Positions 32,483-41,472 are shown, counted from the stretch's first letter. The stretch is 64,000 nt of DNA from JALZEG01 sp046263255 (GCA_046263255.1 JBHELD010000006.1:1-64000), one strand, 5' to 3'. Numbers and translations are program-made. The notes: generated by a model not told the origin, from the letters alone.

Positions 32483-34210
32483 TCAGCCGCCCGAGCCGAT
32501 CGCCTCGTCGCCGCGCTTGCGCCGGAACAGGGCCCGGGGGGCCGGGCCGGGCGCCTCCTCGACCGGTACGTGGCGGAACGACGCGACCTGCTCGACGGCG
32601 GGCCCCTCGCCCGGTCCGGGAACGGGAGGCCCGAACGCAGCCGCCTCCGGCGCCCCGTCGTTCTCGGTCCACGACCCGTAGTAGCGGCGGTAGCGGCGGC
32701 GTTCGAGACGGCCGACGCGCGCCGCGTTGAGCACGAGCCCGGCGACCGCGGCGTCGTGCCGGACGAGGACCTCGAGCGCCTCCGCGGCCTTGTCCTCGAG
32801 CGTCTTGCCGTCGCGCACGACCAGCACGACCGCGTCGGCCTCGGCAGCCAGCAGCAGCGCGTCGGCGAATGCGAGCAGCGGAGGCGTGTCGACCACGATG
32901 ACGTCGTAGGAGCTGCGCAGGAGCCGGATGGCCTGCGTGAGCCGCTCCTGGACCGCGCCCCCCTGCTGGATGTTCGATCCCGGAAGGACCTCGAAGAAGC
33001 CGCCGGGGCTCCGCTGGACGGGGACGTCGGAGCTGGTGCCGGCGATGAAGTCCGTGAGACCCTGGCCCTCCGTGTGGCGGCGCGCCGCGCGCAGGTCCGC
33101 GTGGACGAGCACCGCGCTGCGGCCCGCGGCCGCATACGACGCCGCGAGGTTCGTCGACACCGTCGACTTGCCGTCGCGCGGCTCCGGGCTCGCGACGACG
33201 ACGACTTTCAGCTCCGCGCCGCGCTCCTCGACGAGCTGCAGCTCCGTGCGGAGCATCCTGATGCCCTCGGCGCCCCACCCCGACGTCCTCTGCACGACGA
33301 GCGGGTCCTTCTCCATGCGCCGGTTCCTCACGCGCGGGATCACGGCAAGGACGGGGTACCCGAGCTGCTCCTCGGTGCGATCCCGTCCGCTGATGCGCGG
33401 CCGCAGCACCCCGACGGCGACCGCGATCGCGGATCCCAGCAACAGTCCGACGAGCGGACCGGCGAGCGTCCGCAGAGTTCGCGCGGGGATCGTCCCGAGG
33501 CGCTGCACGATCGGCGACCCGATGACGTCCACCTGGTTGCCGGCGAGGCTCGCCTCGAGCCTGGAGATCTGCTTCAGACGAATCAGCTCGGCGTAGATCG
33601 TGCTGACGGTGTTGTACTTCGTCTGCGTCTCCGGCGAGGCGCCTCCGGCGGCGGACTCCGCGTCCAGACGCGCGGAGAGCCGCGCGAGCTGGCGGCTGAC
33701 CTCGGCGATGCTCGCGTTGACGTCCTCGAGGGCGCGCTGAAGCCTGAGAGCGTCCTGCTCCTGGCGGTACTCGACGTAGTTCCGCGCGTACGCCTCGAGG
33801 GTCTCGACCGTGTCGAGGCCTTCGCCGGTAAGGCTCATCCGAAGCAGGTCGGTGTTCTCCTCGGTCGCCACGCTGAGACGCGACAGGATCGACGCGCCGC
33901 CGTCGGTCTGCCCGAGCTCCGCCGCCGTCTCGGCGGCGACGTCGACCGAGCGGGCAGCCTCGACCTCCGCCGGTGGGATCCCCTCCTGCGGCGAGATGGG
34001 ATCCTCTCCCGTCGCGGTGAAGCCGAACGTCTGGACCCTGAGCGCGACCGACGCGGTGTAGAGCGTGGCGGGCTCGGCCGGACGCGTCACGATCGCAAGC
34101 GTGGTCGCGACGACGACGGCGACGACGGCGATCCACCGCCGTTGCCAGATCATGCGGACGTAGTCCCCGAGCGCGGCGCTCCGGCTCAGCCGGGACTCTG
34201 CGGTTGCCAT
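32483..34210 (-). CDS. Wzz chain-length domain fused to BY-type tyrosine autokinase
   Basis: 575 residues. The N-terminal Wzz domain has a first transmembrane helix at ~26-42, a coiled-coil extracytoplasmic region and a second helix at ~251-270. The cytoplasmic CpsD/CapB-like kinase has Walker A PEPRDGKSTVST (DGKST 346-350), Walker A' VHADLRAARR and Walker B VIVVDTPPLL. Tyr507, Tyr510 and Tyr511 (RRRYRRYYG) are candidate autophosphorylation sites. It regulates polysaccharide chain length and export. It starts 4 bp after the pqqD-like gene and ends the operon sugar transferase - PqqD - Wzz/kinase. Confidence 0.9.
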   Translation of the reverse strand: MATAESRLSRSAALGDYVRMIWQRRWIAVVAVVVATTLAIVTRPAEPATLYTASVALRVQTFGFTATGEDPISPQEGIPPAEVEAARSVDVAAETAAELGQTDGGASILSRLSVATEENTDLLRMSLTGEGLDTVETLEAYARNYVEYRQEQDALRLQRALEDVNASIAEVSRQLARLSARLDAESAAGGASPETQTKYNTVSTIYAELIRLKQISRLEASLAGNQVDVIGSPIVQRLGTIPARTLRTLAGPLVGLLLGSAIAVAVGVLRPRISGRDRTEEQLGYPVLAVIPRVRNRRMEKDPLVVQRTSGWGAEGIRMLRTELQLVEERGAELKVVVVASPEPRDGKSTVSTNLAASYAAAGRSAVLVHADLRAARRHTEGQGLTDFIAGTSSDVPVQRSPGGFFEVLPGSNIQQGGAVQERLTQAIRLLRSSYDVIVVDTPPLLAFADALLLAAEADAVVLVVRDGKTLEDKAAEALEVLVRHDAAVAGLVLNAARVGRLERRRYRRYYGSWTENDGAPEAAAFGPPVPGPGEGPAVEQVASFRHVPVEEAPGPAPRALFRRKRGDEAIGSGG

Positions 34211-34214
34211 GCGC

Positions 34215-34559
34215 CTACTCGGGTGGGGCTTCCGGGCTCGCGTCCTCCACCAGGCCCATGGCGTCCAGCTCCGCGATCAAGCTCGTGACCTGCATCGCCA
34301 CATTCTCCACCGGAACGCCGTACTCGTCGGCTATCTCACCGGCCAGGCGCTCGACCGTCGCCACGCCGTCCAGAACCTGCCAGACGACCGCGGCCGTGGG
34401 ATTGAGGTGGTGGACCAGCGACGAGTCGTGGTTGTAGAGGATGAAACCGTCGCCCATGTCGAGCTCGAGGACGTCGGCGCGTTTGCGCGGCCGGTAGCTC
34501 GCCGGGACCGAGATGGCTTCTGGCGCGGGATCGCGCGCCACTGCGTCCTGCTCGCTCAC
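34215..34559 (-). CDS. PqqD-like (RRE-type) protein
   Basis: 114 residues. The PqqD core is clear: VLELDMGDGFILYNHDSSLV, HHLNPTAAVVWQVLDGVATV and ERLAGEIADEYGV. PqqD-type RREs bind leader peptides for RiPP enzymes. PqqD-like proteins also travel with HprK-related kinases and NTP_transf_5 enzymes in polysaccharide loci, as here. It starts on a GTGA overlap with the sugar transferase stop, so expression is coupled to initiation of polysaccharide synthesis. No radical-SAM partner is visible nearby; the bound peptide or protein is unknown. Confidence 0.85.
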   Translation of the reverse strand: MSEQDAVARDPAPEAISVPASYRPRKRADVLELDMGDGFILYNHDSSLVHHLNPTAAVVWQVLDGVATVERLAGEIADEYGVPVENVAMQVTSLIAELDAMGLVEDASPEAPPE

Positions 34560-35662
34560 AGCATGTACCTATCCGCTACCTCGGGGGGCAGAAACAGAAA
34601 GCGCGTGCTCCGCGCCATGATCTCGAGGTCGAAACGAAGCGACCGGTTCGTCAGGTGGTAGAGGTCGAACTGGTGCGCCAGGTACTTCGCCTCGATCGAG
34701 TTGCCGTACCCGACCCGCACGGTCCCCCACCCCGTCAGCCCCGGCCTGACGGCGTGCCGCGCGTCGTAGTGCGGGACGTGCGTCCGCAGGATGTCGACGA
34801 AGAACGGGCGCTCGGGTCGCGGCCCCACGAGGCTCATGTGTCCGAGCAGGATGTTCACGAACTGCGGCAGCTCGTCGATCTTGAACCGCCGGAGAAAGTA
34901 CCCGACCTTCGTGGTGCGTGCGTCGTCCGACGTCGCCCACGCAGGCCCGCCCGTCTCGGCGTCGGAACGCATGCTCCGGAACTTCAGGAGGTTGAAGGTC
35001 TTGCCGCCGCGTCCCACGCGCTCCTGCGCGTAGAACACCGGCCCCCGGTCTTCGATCCACAAGGCGATCGCGACGAACGGCAGAAAGATCGCCGTCGCGG
35101 CCACACCCATCAGCGCGACCGCGACGTCCACGCCGCGATGGAGCGCAGCCCGGATCCGCCCGCAGCGCGCCGTCTGCGGCTCGCGGTCGAGGAGCTCGAG
35201 GCGGCAGCGATGCCGTGCGACCGCCGACAGCGGGAACACGTGGACCCCCACCTCCTCGAGGCGCCGGAGGTCGCCGAGCAGCTCCGCGTCGCACTCGAAC
35301 GCGTCGGGGATCGCGACGATGGGAGCGCGGGATCCGCGCCGCGAAGCGGCGAGGAGATCCCTGACGCCCTGGTGGCTCAGCTGGTGAAACCCCTTCTCGG
35401 CCCGCAGGTACGACGGGAGCTCCTCGCCGAGGACGAGCACGTCGGGCCGGATCCACGGCGGACGAGCGCGGCGGGGAAGGAGCGGGACGACACCGGCCTC
35501 GGCGGCGACCCCCTGAGGCGTCCACACGACGCGGAGGTCGCCCTCGGCAGACGTGACGGCGCCTGCGGGGGCGTCGCGGAGAACGATGACGTTGCGAGCT
35601 TCGACCGGAGGATCGACGGTGCGCGGTGCCTGCGTTTCGGGACTGGACGTCTCGAAAGCCAA
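34556..35662 (-). CDS. Initiating polyprenyl-phosphate sugar phosphotransferase (WbaP/CpsE-like)
   Basis: 368 residues. The TTG start at 35662 has GGGAGGG upstream. Residues ~1-170 are a soluble domain with a nucleotide-binding-like outline. A membrane helix (GVDVAVALMGVAATAIFLPF) leads into the bacterial sugar transferase domain: YAQERVGRGGKTFNLLKFRS, KIDELPQFVNILLGHMSLVG and PRPERP. It transfers a sugar-1-phosphate to undecaprenyl phosphate, the first step of exopolysaccharide synthesis. The N-terminal part lacks the multi-helix bundle of WbaP. It heads the operon with pqqD and the Wzz/BY-kinase. Confidence 0.9.
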   Translation of the reverse strand: MAFETSSPETQAPRTVDPPVEARNVIVLRDAPAGAVTSAEGDLRVVWTPQGVAAEAGVVPLLPRRARPPWIRPDVLVLGEELPSYLRAEKGFHQLSHQGVRDLLAASRRGSRAPIVAIPDAFECDAELLGDLRRLEEVGVHVFPLSAVARHRCRLELLDREPQTARCGRIRAALHRGVDVAVALMGVAATAIFLPFVAIALWIEDRGPVFYAQERVGRGGKTFNLLKFRSMRSDAETGGPAWATSDDARTTKVGYFLRRFKIDELPQFVNILLGHMSLVGPRPERPFFVDILRTHVPHYDARHAVRPGLTGWGTVRVGYGNSIEAKYLAHQFDLYHLTNRSLRFDLEIMARSTRFLFLPPEVADRYML

Positions 35663-35872
35663 CTGCCCTCCCTGCGAGTAGATTGCGCCCTCTTGTCTTA
35701 CTCTCCGCTTCCGGACGACCGCGAGACGATGCGGGAAGATAACCCCTCCTCCAAGCTGCGGCTCGACCCGGCCGGTACAGGTTAAGCGGTTCAGCCAATT
35801 CCTTCCACAACTTTCTTCCTGTATTTGCCGTGAAGTTTGCCGCCCCGTGACCGGATCGCCCCCCTCGCGCCG

Positions 35873-36844
35873 CTATGCGCTCGCCCTGAACCACGCGACG
35901 GTCTGCTTAAGACCGTCGTTCAGGTCGACCTGCGGCCCCCATCCGAGCTCGCGGGCGGCCTTGCCCGGGTCGACGACGATCCGCTGGAGCTCCCCGGGAC
36001 GGGCCGGCGCGTAGACCGGCTCGAAGCGAGAGCCGGTCAGCTCCGCGAGCTTCGCGTACAGCTCGTTGACCGACGTCTCCCTGCCGCTTCCGACGTTGAT
36101 GAGCTCGCCGCTGCCCCTGTCCCGCGCCGCCATGAACGCCGCGACGACGTCGTCCACGAAGGCGAAGTCGCGCGTCTGCGTGCCGTCGCCGTAGATCGTG
36201 CACGGCCGCCCCGCGAGCATCTTGCGAGCGAAGATCGCCACGACCTGGCCCTCGAGCCCTACCTCGGACGCGGGCTCCTGACGCGGGCCGTACACGTTCG
36301 AGAGCGCGAGCGCGGTGTAGTCGAGGCCCTGCACGGCCTCGTAGTAGCGGAGGTAGTCGAGCGCGATCTTCTTCGAGACGCCGTACGGCGACTCCGGAAG
36401 CGCCTCCGGGAGAAACACCTGGTCCTCGGTGACCGGGAGCCGCGCCGGCTCGGGCTCGCCGTAGATGCAGCCCCCCGACGACGTGAAGACGACCTTCCGG
36501 GCGCCGACGGCGGTCGCGGCCTGCAGCACGTTCAGCGTCCCGAGCACGTTCACCGTCGCGTCGTAGAGCGGATCCGCGACGGACTTCCGCACGTCGACCT
36601 GCGCGGCGAGGTGGAAGACCACCTCGGGCTTCTGGCGTTTGACGAGCTCGGCGAGCGCGTTCGACGTCACGTCCACCCGCTGGAACGTGAACTTGCCGGT
36701 TCGCGAACGGCGCGCGTCGGACAGGTTCGCAAGCCTCCCGGACGAGAGGTTGTCGACGGCGAGCACCTCTTCGCCCTCCGCGAGGAGGCGGTCGACCAGG
36801 TGAGAGCCGATGAACCCCGCGGCTCCGGTTACGAGAACGCGCAA
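35873..36844 (-). CDS. NAD-dependent NDP-sugar epimerase/dehydratase (GalE-like)
   Basis: 323 residues of an extended SDR. It has the NAD motif VTGAAGFIGSHLVDRLL, FHLAAQVDVRKSV, the Ser/Gly stretch VVFTSSGGCIYGEPE and the catalytic YGVSK. The closest general match is to UDP-glucose 4-epimerase-type enzymes, but substrate assignment from sequence is unsafe. The TTG start at 36844 has GAGGAG 6 nt upstream. It is the third gene of the run SMR-like transporter - nucleotidyltransferase - epimerase, 10 bp after the previous stop. The 210-bp gap below it (35663-35872) holds no gene. Confidence 0.85.
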   Translation of the reverse strand: MRVLVTGAAGFIGSHLVDRLLAEGEEVLAVDNLSSGRLANLSDARRSRTGKFTFQRVDVTSNALAELVKRQKPEVVFHLAAQVDVRKSVADPLYDATVNVLGTLNVLQAATAVGARKVVFTSSGGCIYGEPEPARLPVTEDQVFLPEALPESPYGVSKKIALDYLRYYEAVQGLDYTALALSNVYGPRQEPASEVGLEGQVVAIFARKMLAGRPCTIYGDGTQTRDFAFVDDVVAAFMAARDRGSGELINVGSGRETSVNELYAKLAELTGSRFEPVYAPARPGELQRIVVDPGKAARELGWGPQVDLNDGLKQTVAWFRASA

Positions 36845-36854
36845 CGTCTGCTCC

Positions 36855-37856
36855 TCATCTCTGCGGGCTGATCGTCTTGTCTCCGACCGTCTCGCGGTCT
36901 CCGACGGCCGCCCCTTCGACGATGGCCCCCGCCCGCACGGTCACGCCCTCGCCGAGGACCGACCGGTGGACCCGCGCTCCGTCCTCGACCCTCACCCCGG
37001 GGAGGAGGACGGAATCGGCGACCTCCGCACCCGCCTCCACGATCACGCCGCTCCCGAGGCACGAGCAGGATACCCGTGCCCCCTCGTCCACGGCCGCGCC
37101 GTCGGACGCCACCGCCTCTCCCCCAAGCACGAGTCCCTCGGCGCGGAAGCGTCCCGCGAGAGCGTCGAGGTTCGCCTGCAGGTACTTCTCCGGCGTCCCG
37201 ATGTCCATCCAGTAGCCGTCGCTCCCGGTCGCGAACAGACGCGCGCCCTCGTCGACCAACTGGGGGAACGTGGCGCGCTCGATCGACCACATCTGTCCGG
37301 CGGGGATCCTGTCGAGCACGGACGGCTCGAGCACGTAGACGCCTGCGTTGACGAAGTCGGTCGGCGCCTGCCCCGGTGGCGGCTTCTCGATGAACTCCCG
37401 CACGCGCCCGTCCGGACCGGTAGGGACGACGCCGTAGAGCGAGGGGTCGTCCACGGGCGTCAGCAGGATCGTCGCCTCCGCCCGGCGGTCGCGGTGGAAC
37501 TCGACGAGCGCGCGCAGGTCGACGTCCGTGAGCACGTCGCCGTTGAACGCGAGGAAGGTCTCGCCTCCCGTGAACGCCTCCGCGTTCCTCAGCGCGCCCG
37601 CGGTCCCGAGCGGCTCGGCCTCCTGGCTGACCTCGAGGTTGAGGCCGCGCCCGCGCCCCGAGTCGACGAGGTAGTCGAACGTCTCGGCGAGATACGACGT
37701 GAGCAGCACGACGTCGTCGATCCCGTGCCGCTGGAGGAGGTCGAACACGTGCACGATGTGCTCCCGGTTCGCGACGGGCAGCAGGTGCTTCGGCCGCGTG
37801 TAGGTGAGCGGACGCAGGCGCGTGCCGAAGCCGCCGGCCAGCAGGAGGGCCTTCAC
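36855..37856 (-). CDS. NDP-sugar pyrophosphorylase with left-handed beta-helix tail
   Basis: 333 residues from GTG 37856. The nucleotidyltransferase signature is LLLAGGFGTRLRPLTYTRPK, followed by FLAFNGDVLTDVDL and EFIEKPPPG. Residues ~245-333 are hexapeptide repeats (GARVSCSCLGSGVIVEAGAE and similar), as in mannose-1-phosphate guanylyltransferase-like and glucose-1-phosphate thymidylyltransferase-like enzymes. It makes an activated sugar for the polysaccharide locus; the nucleotide and sugar are not certain. It starts 4 bp after the transporter gene. Confidence 0.88.
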   Translation of the reverse strand: MKALLLAGGFGTRLRPLTYTRPKHLLPVANREHIVHVFDLLQRHGIDDVVLLTSYLAETFDYLVDSGRGRGLNLEVSQEAEPLGTAGALRNAEAFTGGETFLAFNGDVLTDVDLRALVEFHRDRRAEATILLTPVDDPSLYGVVPTGPDGRVREFIEKPPPGQAPTDFVNAGVYVLEPSVLDRIPAGQMWSIERATFPQLVDEGARLFATGSDGYWMDIGTPEKYLQANLDALAGRFRAEGLVLGGEAVASDGAAVDEGARVSCSCLGSGVIVEAGAEVADSVLLPGVRVEDGARVHRSVLGEGVTVRAGAIVEGAAVGDRETVGDKTISPQR

Positions 37857-37860
37857 GTGG

Positions 37861-38325
37861 CTACAGGGGATCCCCCGCGACGCGCCTGAAGGAGAGCCCG
37901 ATGATGGCGATCCCGAGCGCGACGACCGCGACGCCGATCCAGCGCGTCGCCGGCACGCTCTCGTGGAGCACGAACCGCGCGAACGCGACCACGAAGATGT
38001 AGGAGATCCCGACAAAGGGGTACGCGACCGAGAGCGGGACCCGCGAGAGGACGACGAGCCAGAACACCGACGAGATCCCGAAGAGCGTCAGGCCCGCCCA
38101 TAGCCGTGGCTCGCGGATCGCCTTGCCGATCGTCTCGACGGGCGCGGCGACCTCGGCGCCCCCGATCCGGCCGATGTGGTCCATCGCGGCCTTGAGCGTC
38201 AGCTGCCCCGCGACGGCGAAGCCGACGGAGATCACGACGAGCACGATCGAGATGATCCCGGAGGTCCGCGACGCGGGCGCCGCTACGACGGGGATCGCTT
38301 CGGGAGGAGGTACTTCCAGGGCCAT
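37861..38325 (-). CDS. Small EamA/SMR-type membrane transporter
   Basis: 154 residues with four predicted helices (ISIVLVVISVGFAVAGQLTL, LWAGLTLFGISSVFWLVVLS, AYPFVGISYIFVVAFARFVL, GVAVVALGIAIIGLSF). It fits the half-size DMT superfamily that includes ArnE/F-like lipid-linked sugar flippases. With the nucleotidyltransferase and epimerase downstream, flipping a polyprenyl-phosphate sugar is plausible but inferred. ATG 38325 lies 6 nt after TAAACT, a leaderless start heading a three-gene operon. Confidence 0.7.
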   Translation of the reverse strand: MALEVPPPEAIPVVAAPASRTSGIISIVLVVISVGFAVAGQLTLKAAMDHIGRIGGAEVAAPVETIGKAIREPRLWAGLTLFGISSVFWLVVLSRVPLSVAYPFVGISYIFVVAFARFVLHESVPATRWIGVAVVALGIAIIGLSFRRVAGDPL

Positions 38326-38355
38326 CGGGCGAGTTTAAGGGGGCCGCCGGCCGCC

Positions 38356-40302
38356 TCAGCCGCAGGCGACCTCGACGCCGGTCGCCGCCGTCCAGGTGAT
38401 CACGCCGTGCTCGAACTTCCCGGTCGCGGCGTTGGCGGAGGTCGCCAGCTCGTCGGTCGGATACCCGCAGGGGCCCGAGGCCTCGCCGATCTTCCGGTAG
38501 CGCGTCGCGACGCGGCCCCACAGCGCGTGCACCCTGTCGGTCTTCGGGTTGAGGTAGAGCGCGCCGTGCTCGAACCTCTGCCGGCGCCCGCCGCCCGGAA
38601 GCGCCCCGCCCTTCCGCTGGCGCGACGTCGGCAGCCCGAGCGGCCCCTTCACGCCGTCGCGGCGGCGGTACGCGGTCCGGAAGACGCCGCGGACGGCGTG
38701 GGGACCCGTCTTCTTCGACCACACGAGGTCGCCCTTGTGGTACGACGCGCCGCGGTATGCCCCCGGCCCCCACACGTCCGACGTCGGGAGGCCGAGCCCG
38801 GACTTCTCGCGGCCGAGCCCGTCGTAGGCGCTCAGGACCGCGCCCCATTGCCACAGCGTGCGGTCGAGCGCCTTGTTCCACGTCATGCGCCCGACCTCGA
38901 AGTCCTGCGCCCACCCGCGCGGCTTCTTCCATCCCTTGGGCACGGGATACGGGGCGCTCACCGGCTCGCCGGGCGCGCCGTCGAGCGCCCGGTACTTCTT
39001 CTTCATGTTCTCGCCGACCTCGTTCGTGATGTCGACCCAGAAGAGCGTGTCGAGGAGCCCCATGTCGACCCGGAAGTCCCAGCCGTCGACGCGGACGGTC
39101 TTCTTCGACCCCCGGATGCGGACGCCGCCGCGGTTCGTCGCCTCGTTCACCACCGTCACGCGGCCGGACACACCACGCGGACCCACGACCTCGAACTCCT
39201 CGAGCGTCCCGGTCCCGTACTCGGCGTCCAGCGCGTCGGAGAACTGCGACCACGACATCTTCTTCGGGTCCCAGCGGTGATTCGGGTTGCTGGAGACCTT
39301 GTCGGGCTTGTCGGGGACGCCGCGGAGGTACGGCAGCGGGGCGCCGCCCCACACGTTCTCGTTGTTCTCCGTGTGGCCGCCGGACGACGACGAGTACAGC
39401 GCGTTGATCGGCTGGCCCGCGTACAGCACTACCTGGTCCTTCGTGTCGTCGACCGCGCCCTGCCAGTCGTCCCACCATTGTCCCGACGCGAGGCGCTTGC
39501 CGTCGCCGCTGTAGACCTGGTCGAACGTGGAGTCGAACACCGCGCAGTCACAGGGATAGCGGTCCTGGTTCGGGTACCTCTTGAGCTTCTCGTACGCGTA
39601 CGTCCGCGCCGCGACCGCCTGCGTGCGCAGCGCGGGGTGCGGCCACGATGCCGGCACCTCGCCGAGCCCGTACAGGTACTTCTGCATCGACAGCTGCACG
39701 ACCATCCGCACGCAGTAGCCGGCCCCACACGAGTCGGTCTCGTACGTCCCGAAGTCGATGCGGCCGTGCGCGTAGTCGTTGCTCTTGTCGGCGGGGTCGA
39801 TCCGGGTGCCGCTGCGCTCGTAGTAGAGGACGAGCCGCTTCGAGGGCGACCCGAACACGGTCTTGCCCCCGTCGTTCACGCGCTTGCCGTTCTTGTAGAG
39901 GCGCATCCCGCCGGTCGTGCTCGCCTCGACCTTCCACGTCGTCCCGCTGCCGCCCCGCGACAGCGTGCCGGGCTCCCCCTGGATGCGGAAGACCGCGCGG
40001 CCCCCGCCGTCGCGGTGGGCCTCGCTCGTCACCGCGGTCGACGACCGGCCCTGCAGGAGGCCGACGCGGATGTAGGGCGGCATGTCGACGGTCGTGACCC
40101 GGGATCCCGAGTAGTAGTGCTGGAGGATCTTCTTGTGCCCGTCGCCGCGCTGGGCGCGGCCGAGCGTCCCGTACTGCGACATCCCGATGCCGTGCCCCCA
40201 GCCGCCGCCGGTGATCGTCACCGTCCGCTCCGCGCGGGCGGGGGACGCGGGGACTACCGCCGCGACGAACGCGAGCGCGAGAGCGACCCTGAGGAAGCGC
40301 AT
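38356..40302 (-). CDS. Secreted SpoIID/LytB-domain protein with LGFP repeats
   Basis: 648 residues from ATG 40302: signal peptide (MRFLRVALALAFVAAVVPAS, cleaved near ARA), then a SpoIID-like domain (~26-390) with GGGWGHGIGMSQYGTLGRA, YLYGLGEVPASW and NALYSSSSGGHTENNENVWG. The C-terminus carries about three LGFP-type repeats (GLGLPTSDVWGPGAYRGASY, GPLGLPTSRQR, EHGALYL). SpoIID proteins cleave peptide-stripped glycan; LGFP repeats bind cell-wall polymers. It is probably a wall-remodelling lytic transglycosylase. SpoIID-type domains also occur in non-sporulating actinobacteria. Longer starts upstream are possible but lack a signal peptide at the end. Confidence 0.85.
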   Translation of the reverse strand: MRFLRVALALAFVAAVVPASPARAERTVTITGGGWGHGIGMSQYGTLGRAQRGDGHKKILQHYYSGSRVTTVDMPPYIRVGLLQGRSSTAVTSEAHRDGGGRAVFRIQGEPGTLSRGGSGTTWKVEASTTGGMRLYKNGKRVNDGGKTVFGSPSKRLVLYYERSGTRIDPADKSNDYAHGRIDFGTYETDSCGAGYCVRMVVQLSMQKYLYGLGEVPASWPHPALRTQAVAARTYAYEKLKRYPNQDRYPCDCAVFDSTFDQVYSGDGKRLASGQWWDDWQGAVDDTKDQVVLYAGQPINALYSSSSGGHTENNENVWGGAPLPYLRGVPDKPDKVSSNPNHRWDPKKMSWSQFSDALDAEYGTGTLEEFEVVGPRGVSGRVTVVNEATNRGGVRIRGSKKTVRVDGWDFRVDMGLLDTLFWVDITNEVGENMKKKYRALDGAPGEPVSAPYPVPKGWKKPRGWAQDFEVGRMTWNKALDRTLWQWGAVLSAYDGLGREKSGLGLPTSDVWGPGAYRGASYHKGDLVWSKKTGPHAVRGVFRTAYRRRDGVKGPLGLPTSRQRKGGALPGGGRRQRFEHGALYLNPKTDRVHALWGRVATRYRKIGEASGPCGYPTDELATSANAATGKFEHGVITWTAATGVEVACG

Positions 40303-40388
40303 CGGAACATGTTGCCCCGAAGCGGACATAACGGCCATCCGTAGACGTGCGTAGACGCGTGCCACGCGGGGATCGTCGGCAGTCATCC

Positions 40389-41453
40389 CTACAGGATTGA
40401 CCTGTACGCGGAGATAGTCGCGGCAGCAGTGCGCGCCCACGTGTACCCGACCGCCTGCGCCCTTCCCGCCCGCGCGTAGGCGGCTCGTGTTGCTTCGTCC
40501 GTCGCCAGCGTGGTCAGCGCCCGCGCGAACCCGTCCGCGTCGAGCGGATCGACGAGCCACGCCGCGTCGCCCAGCACCTCGGCGGCCGCGGAGTACCGGC
40601 CGACCACCGCCGGGGTTCCGGCGGCCATCGCCTCCAGCGGCGGGAGGCCGAAGCCCTCGTACAGCGACGGGTAGGCGAACGCGGCCGCCGCTGCGAGCAG
40701 CCCCGGGAGCGTCTCGTCGCCCACCCAGCCGACCGGCACGACGCCCGCCGTCTCGGGCAGCTCCGGCCCCCACCCGCGCGGCCCCGCCAGGACCAGCCGC
40801 CAGCCGTCGAGCTCCGGCGCAGCGCGCCGCCACGCCGCCAGCAGCGTGGTCAGGTTCTTGCGGGGCTCGATCGTGCCGACGGCCACGACGAAGGGCCCGG
40901 GGACGCCCAGCCTCGCCAGCGCCCCCTCGCTCAGCGGCCGCGCGCCGAAGAAGACCGGAGCGATGCCCTCCGGTGTGACCGTGACCTTCTGCTCCGGGAC
41001 GGCCATGCGCTCCACGACCTCGGCGCCGATCGCGCGCGTCGGGACGAGCACCGCCGCGGCGCGCCGCACCGACCACGGCACGAGGTCGCGCAGGCGGTCG
41101 CCGCCGGGCCAGGTGTCGTCCCGGTAGAAGGAGAGGTCGTGCACGGTCACCACGCCCGGCGTCCGGCGGAGCGCGGGAAGCACGAAGTTCGTCGCGTGGA
41201 CGACGTCGACGGGCCCGGTCAGCCGTTCGATCGGCGGGCGCCCCCAGCGCCGCCACGCGCCGCGCGCGACGCGCGCGGGCACGCGCCAGCGTCGAACGTC
41301 GTCGCTGCGCGGCGCGCTCCACGAGACGGCGAACCGCACCACGTCGACGCCCCGCAGCTCGAGCTCGGCGGCGAGCTCTCCGGCGTAACGTCCCACCCCC
41401 GTCGGCGCGTCGAGCAACGGGGCCGCGTCGTAACCAACCCGCACGCGGGTCAT
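40389..41453 (-). CDS. GT4 family glycosyltransferase
   Basis: 354 residues. GT-B signatures: RVGYDAAPLLDAPTGVGRYA, HDLSFYRDDTWPGGDR, VVAVGTIEPRKNLTTLLAAW and EGFGLPPLEAMAAGTPAVVG. ATG 41453 is 8 nt after CATTGT and fits a leaderless transcript; an in-frame ATG 12 nt upstream (41465) falls inside that promoter and is less likely. Divergent from a similar GT4 gene across 19 bp. Mannosyl-transfer in exopolysaccharide assembly is typical for this subgroup but not proven. Confidence 0.85.
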   Translation of the reverse strand: MTRVRVGYDAAPLLDAPTGVGRYAGELAAELELRGVDVVRFAVSWSAPRSDDVRRWRVPARVARGAWRRWGRPPIERLTGPVDVVHATNFVLPALRRTPGVVTVHDLSFYRDDTWPGGDRLRDLVPWSVRRAAAVLVPTRAIGAEVVERMAVPEQKVTVTPEGIAPVFFGARPLSEGALARLGVPGPFVVAVGTIEPRKNLTTLLAAWRRAAPELDGWRLVLAGPRGWGPELPETAGVVPVGWVGDETLPGLLAAAAAFAYPSLYEGFGLPPLEAMAAGTPAVVGRYSAAAEVLGDAAWLVDPLDADGFARALTTLATDEATRAAYARAGRAQAVGYTWARTAAATISAYRSIL

Positions 41454-41460
41454 CGTAGGG

Positions 41461-41467
41461 GACAATG
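41461..41467. promoter_or_regulatory. Overlapping divergent -10 boxes of two GT4 genes
   Basis: The plus-strand GACAAT (41461-41466) lies 6 nt before GTG 41473. The minus-strand CATTGT (41467-41462) lies 8 nt before ATG 41453. The same base pairs serve both directions, so the two leaderless promoters cannot be occupied together. Confidence 0.5.
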
Positions 41468-41472
41468 CCGCG

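Noticed and set aside
32281..32730. Plus-strand frame starting MSKGILRPLSESQRNRAWEA
   Set aside because: The first ~40 residues look protein-like, but it has no clear ribosome site, runs into low-complexity sequence and ends inside the antisense of the Wzz/BY-kinase gene.
38123..40344. Long plus-strand frame over the SpoIID/LGFP gene
   Set aside because: Antisense shadow of a gene with signal peptide, SpoIID motifs and LGFP repeats.
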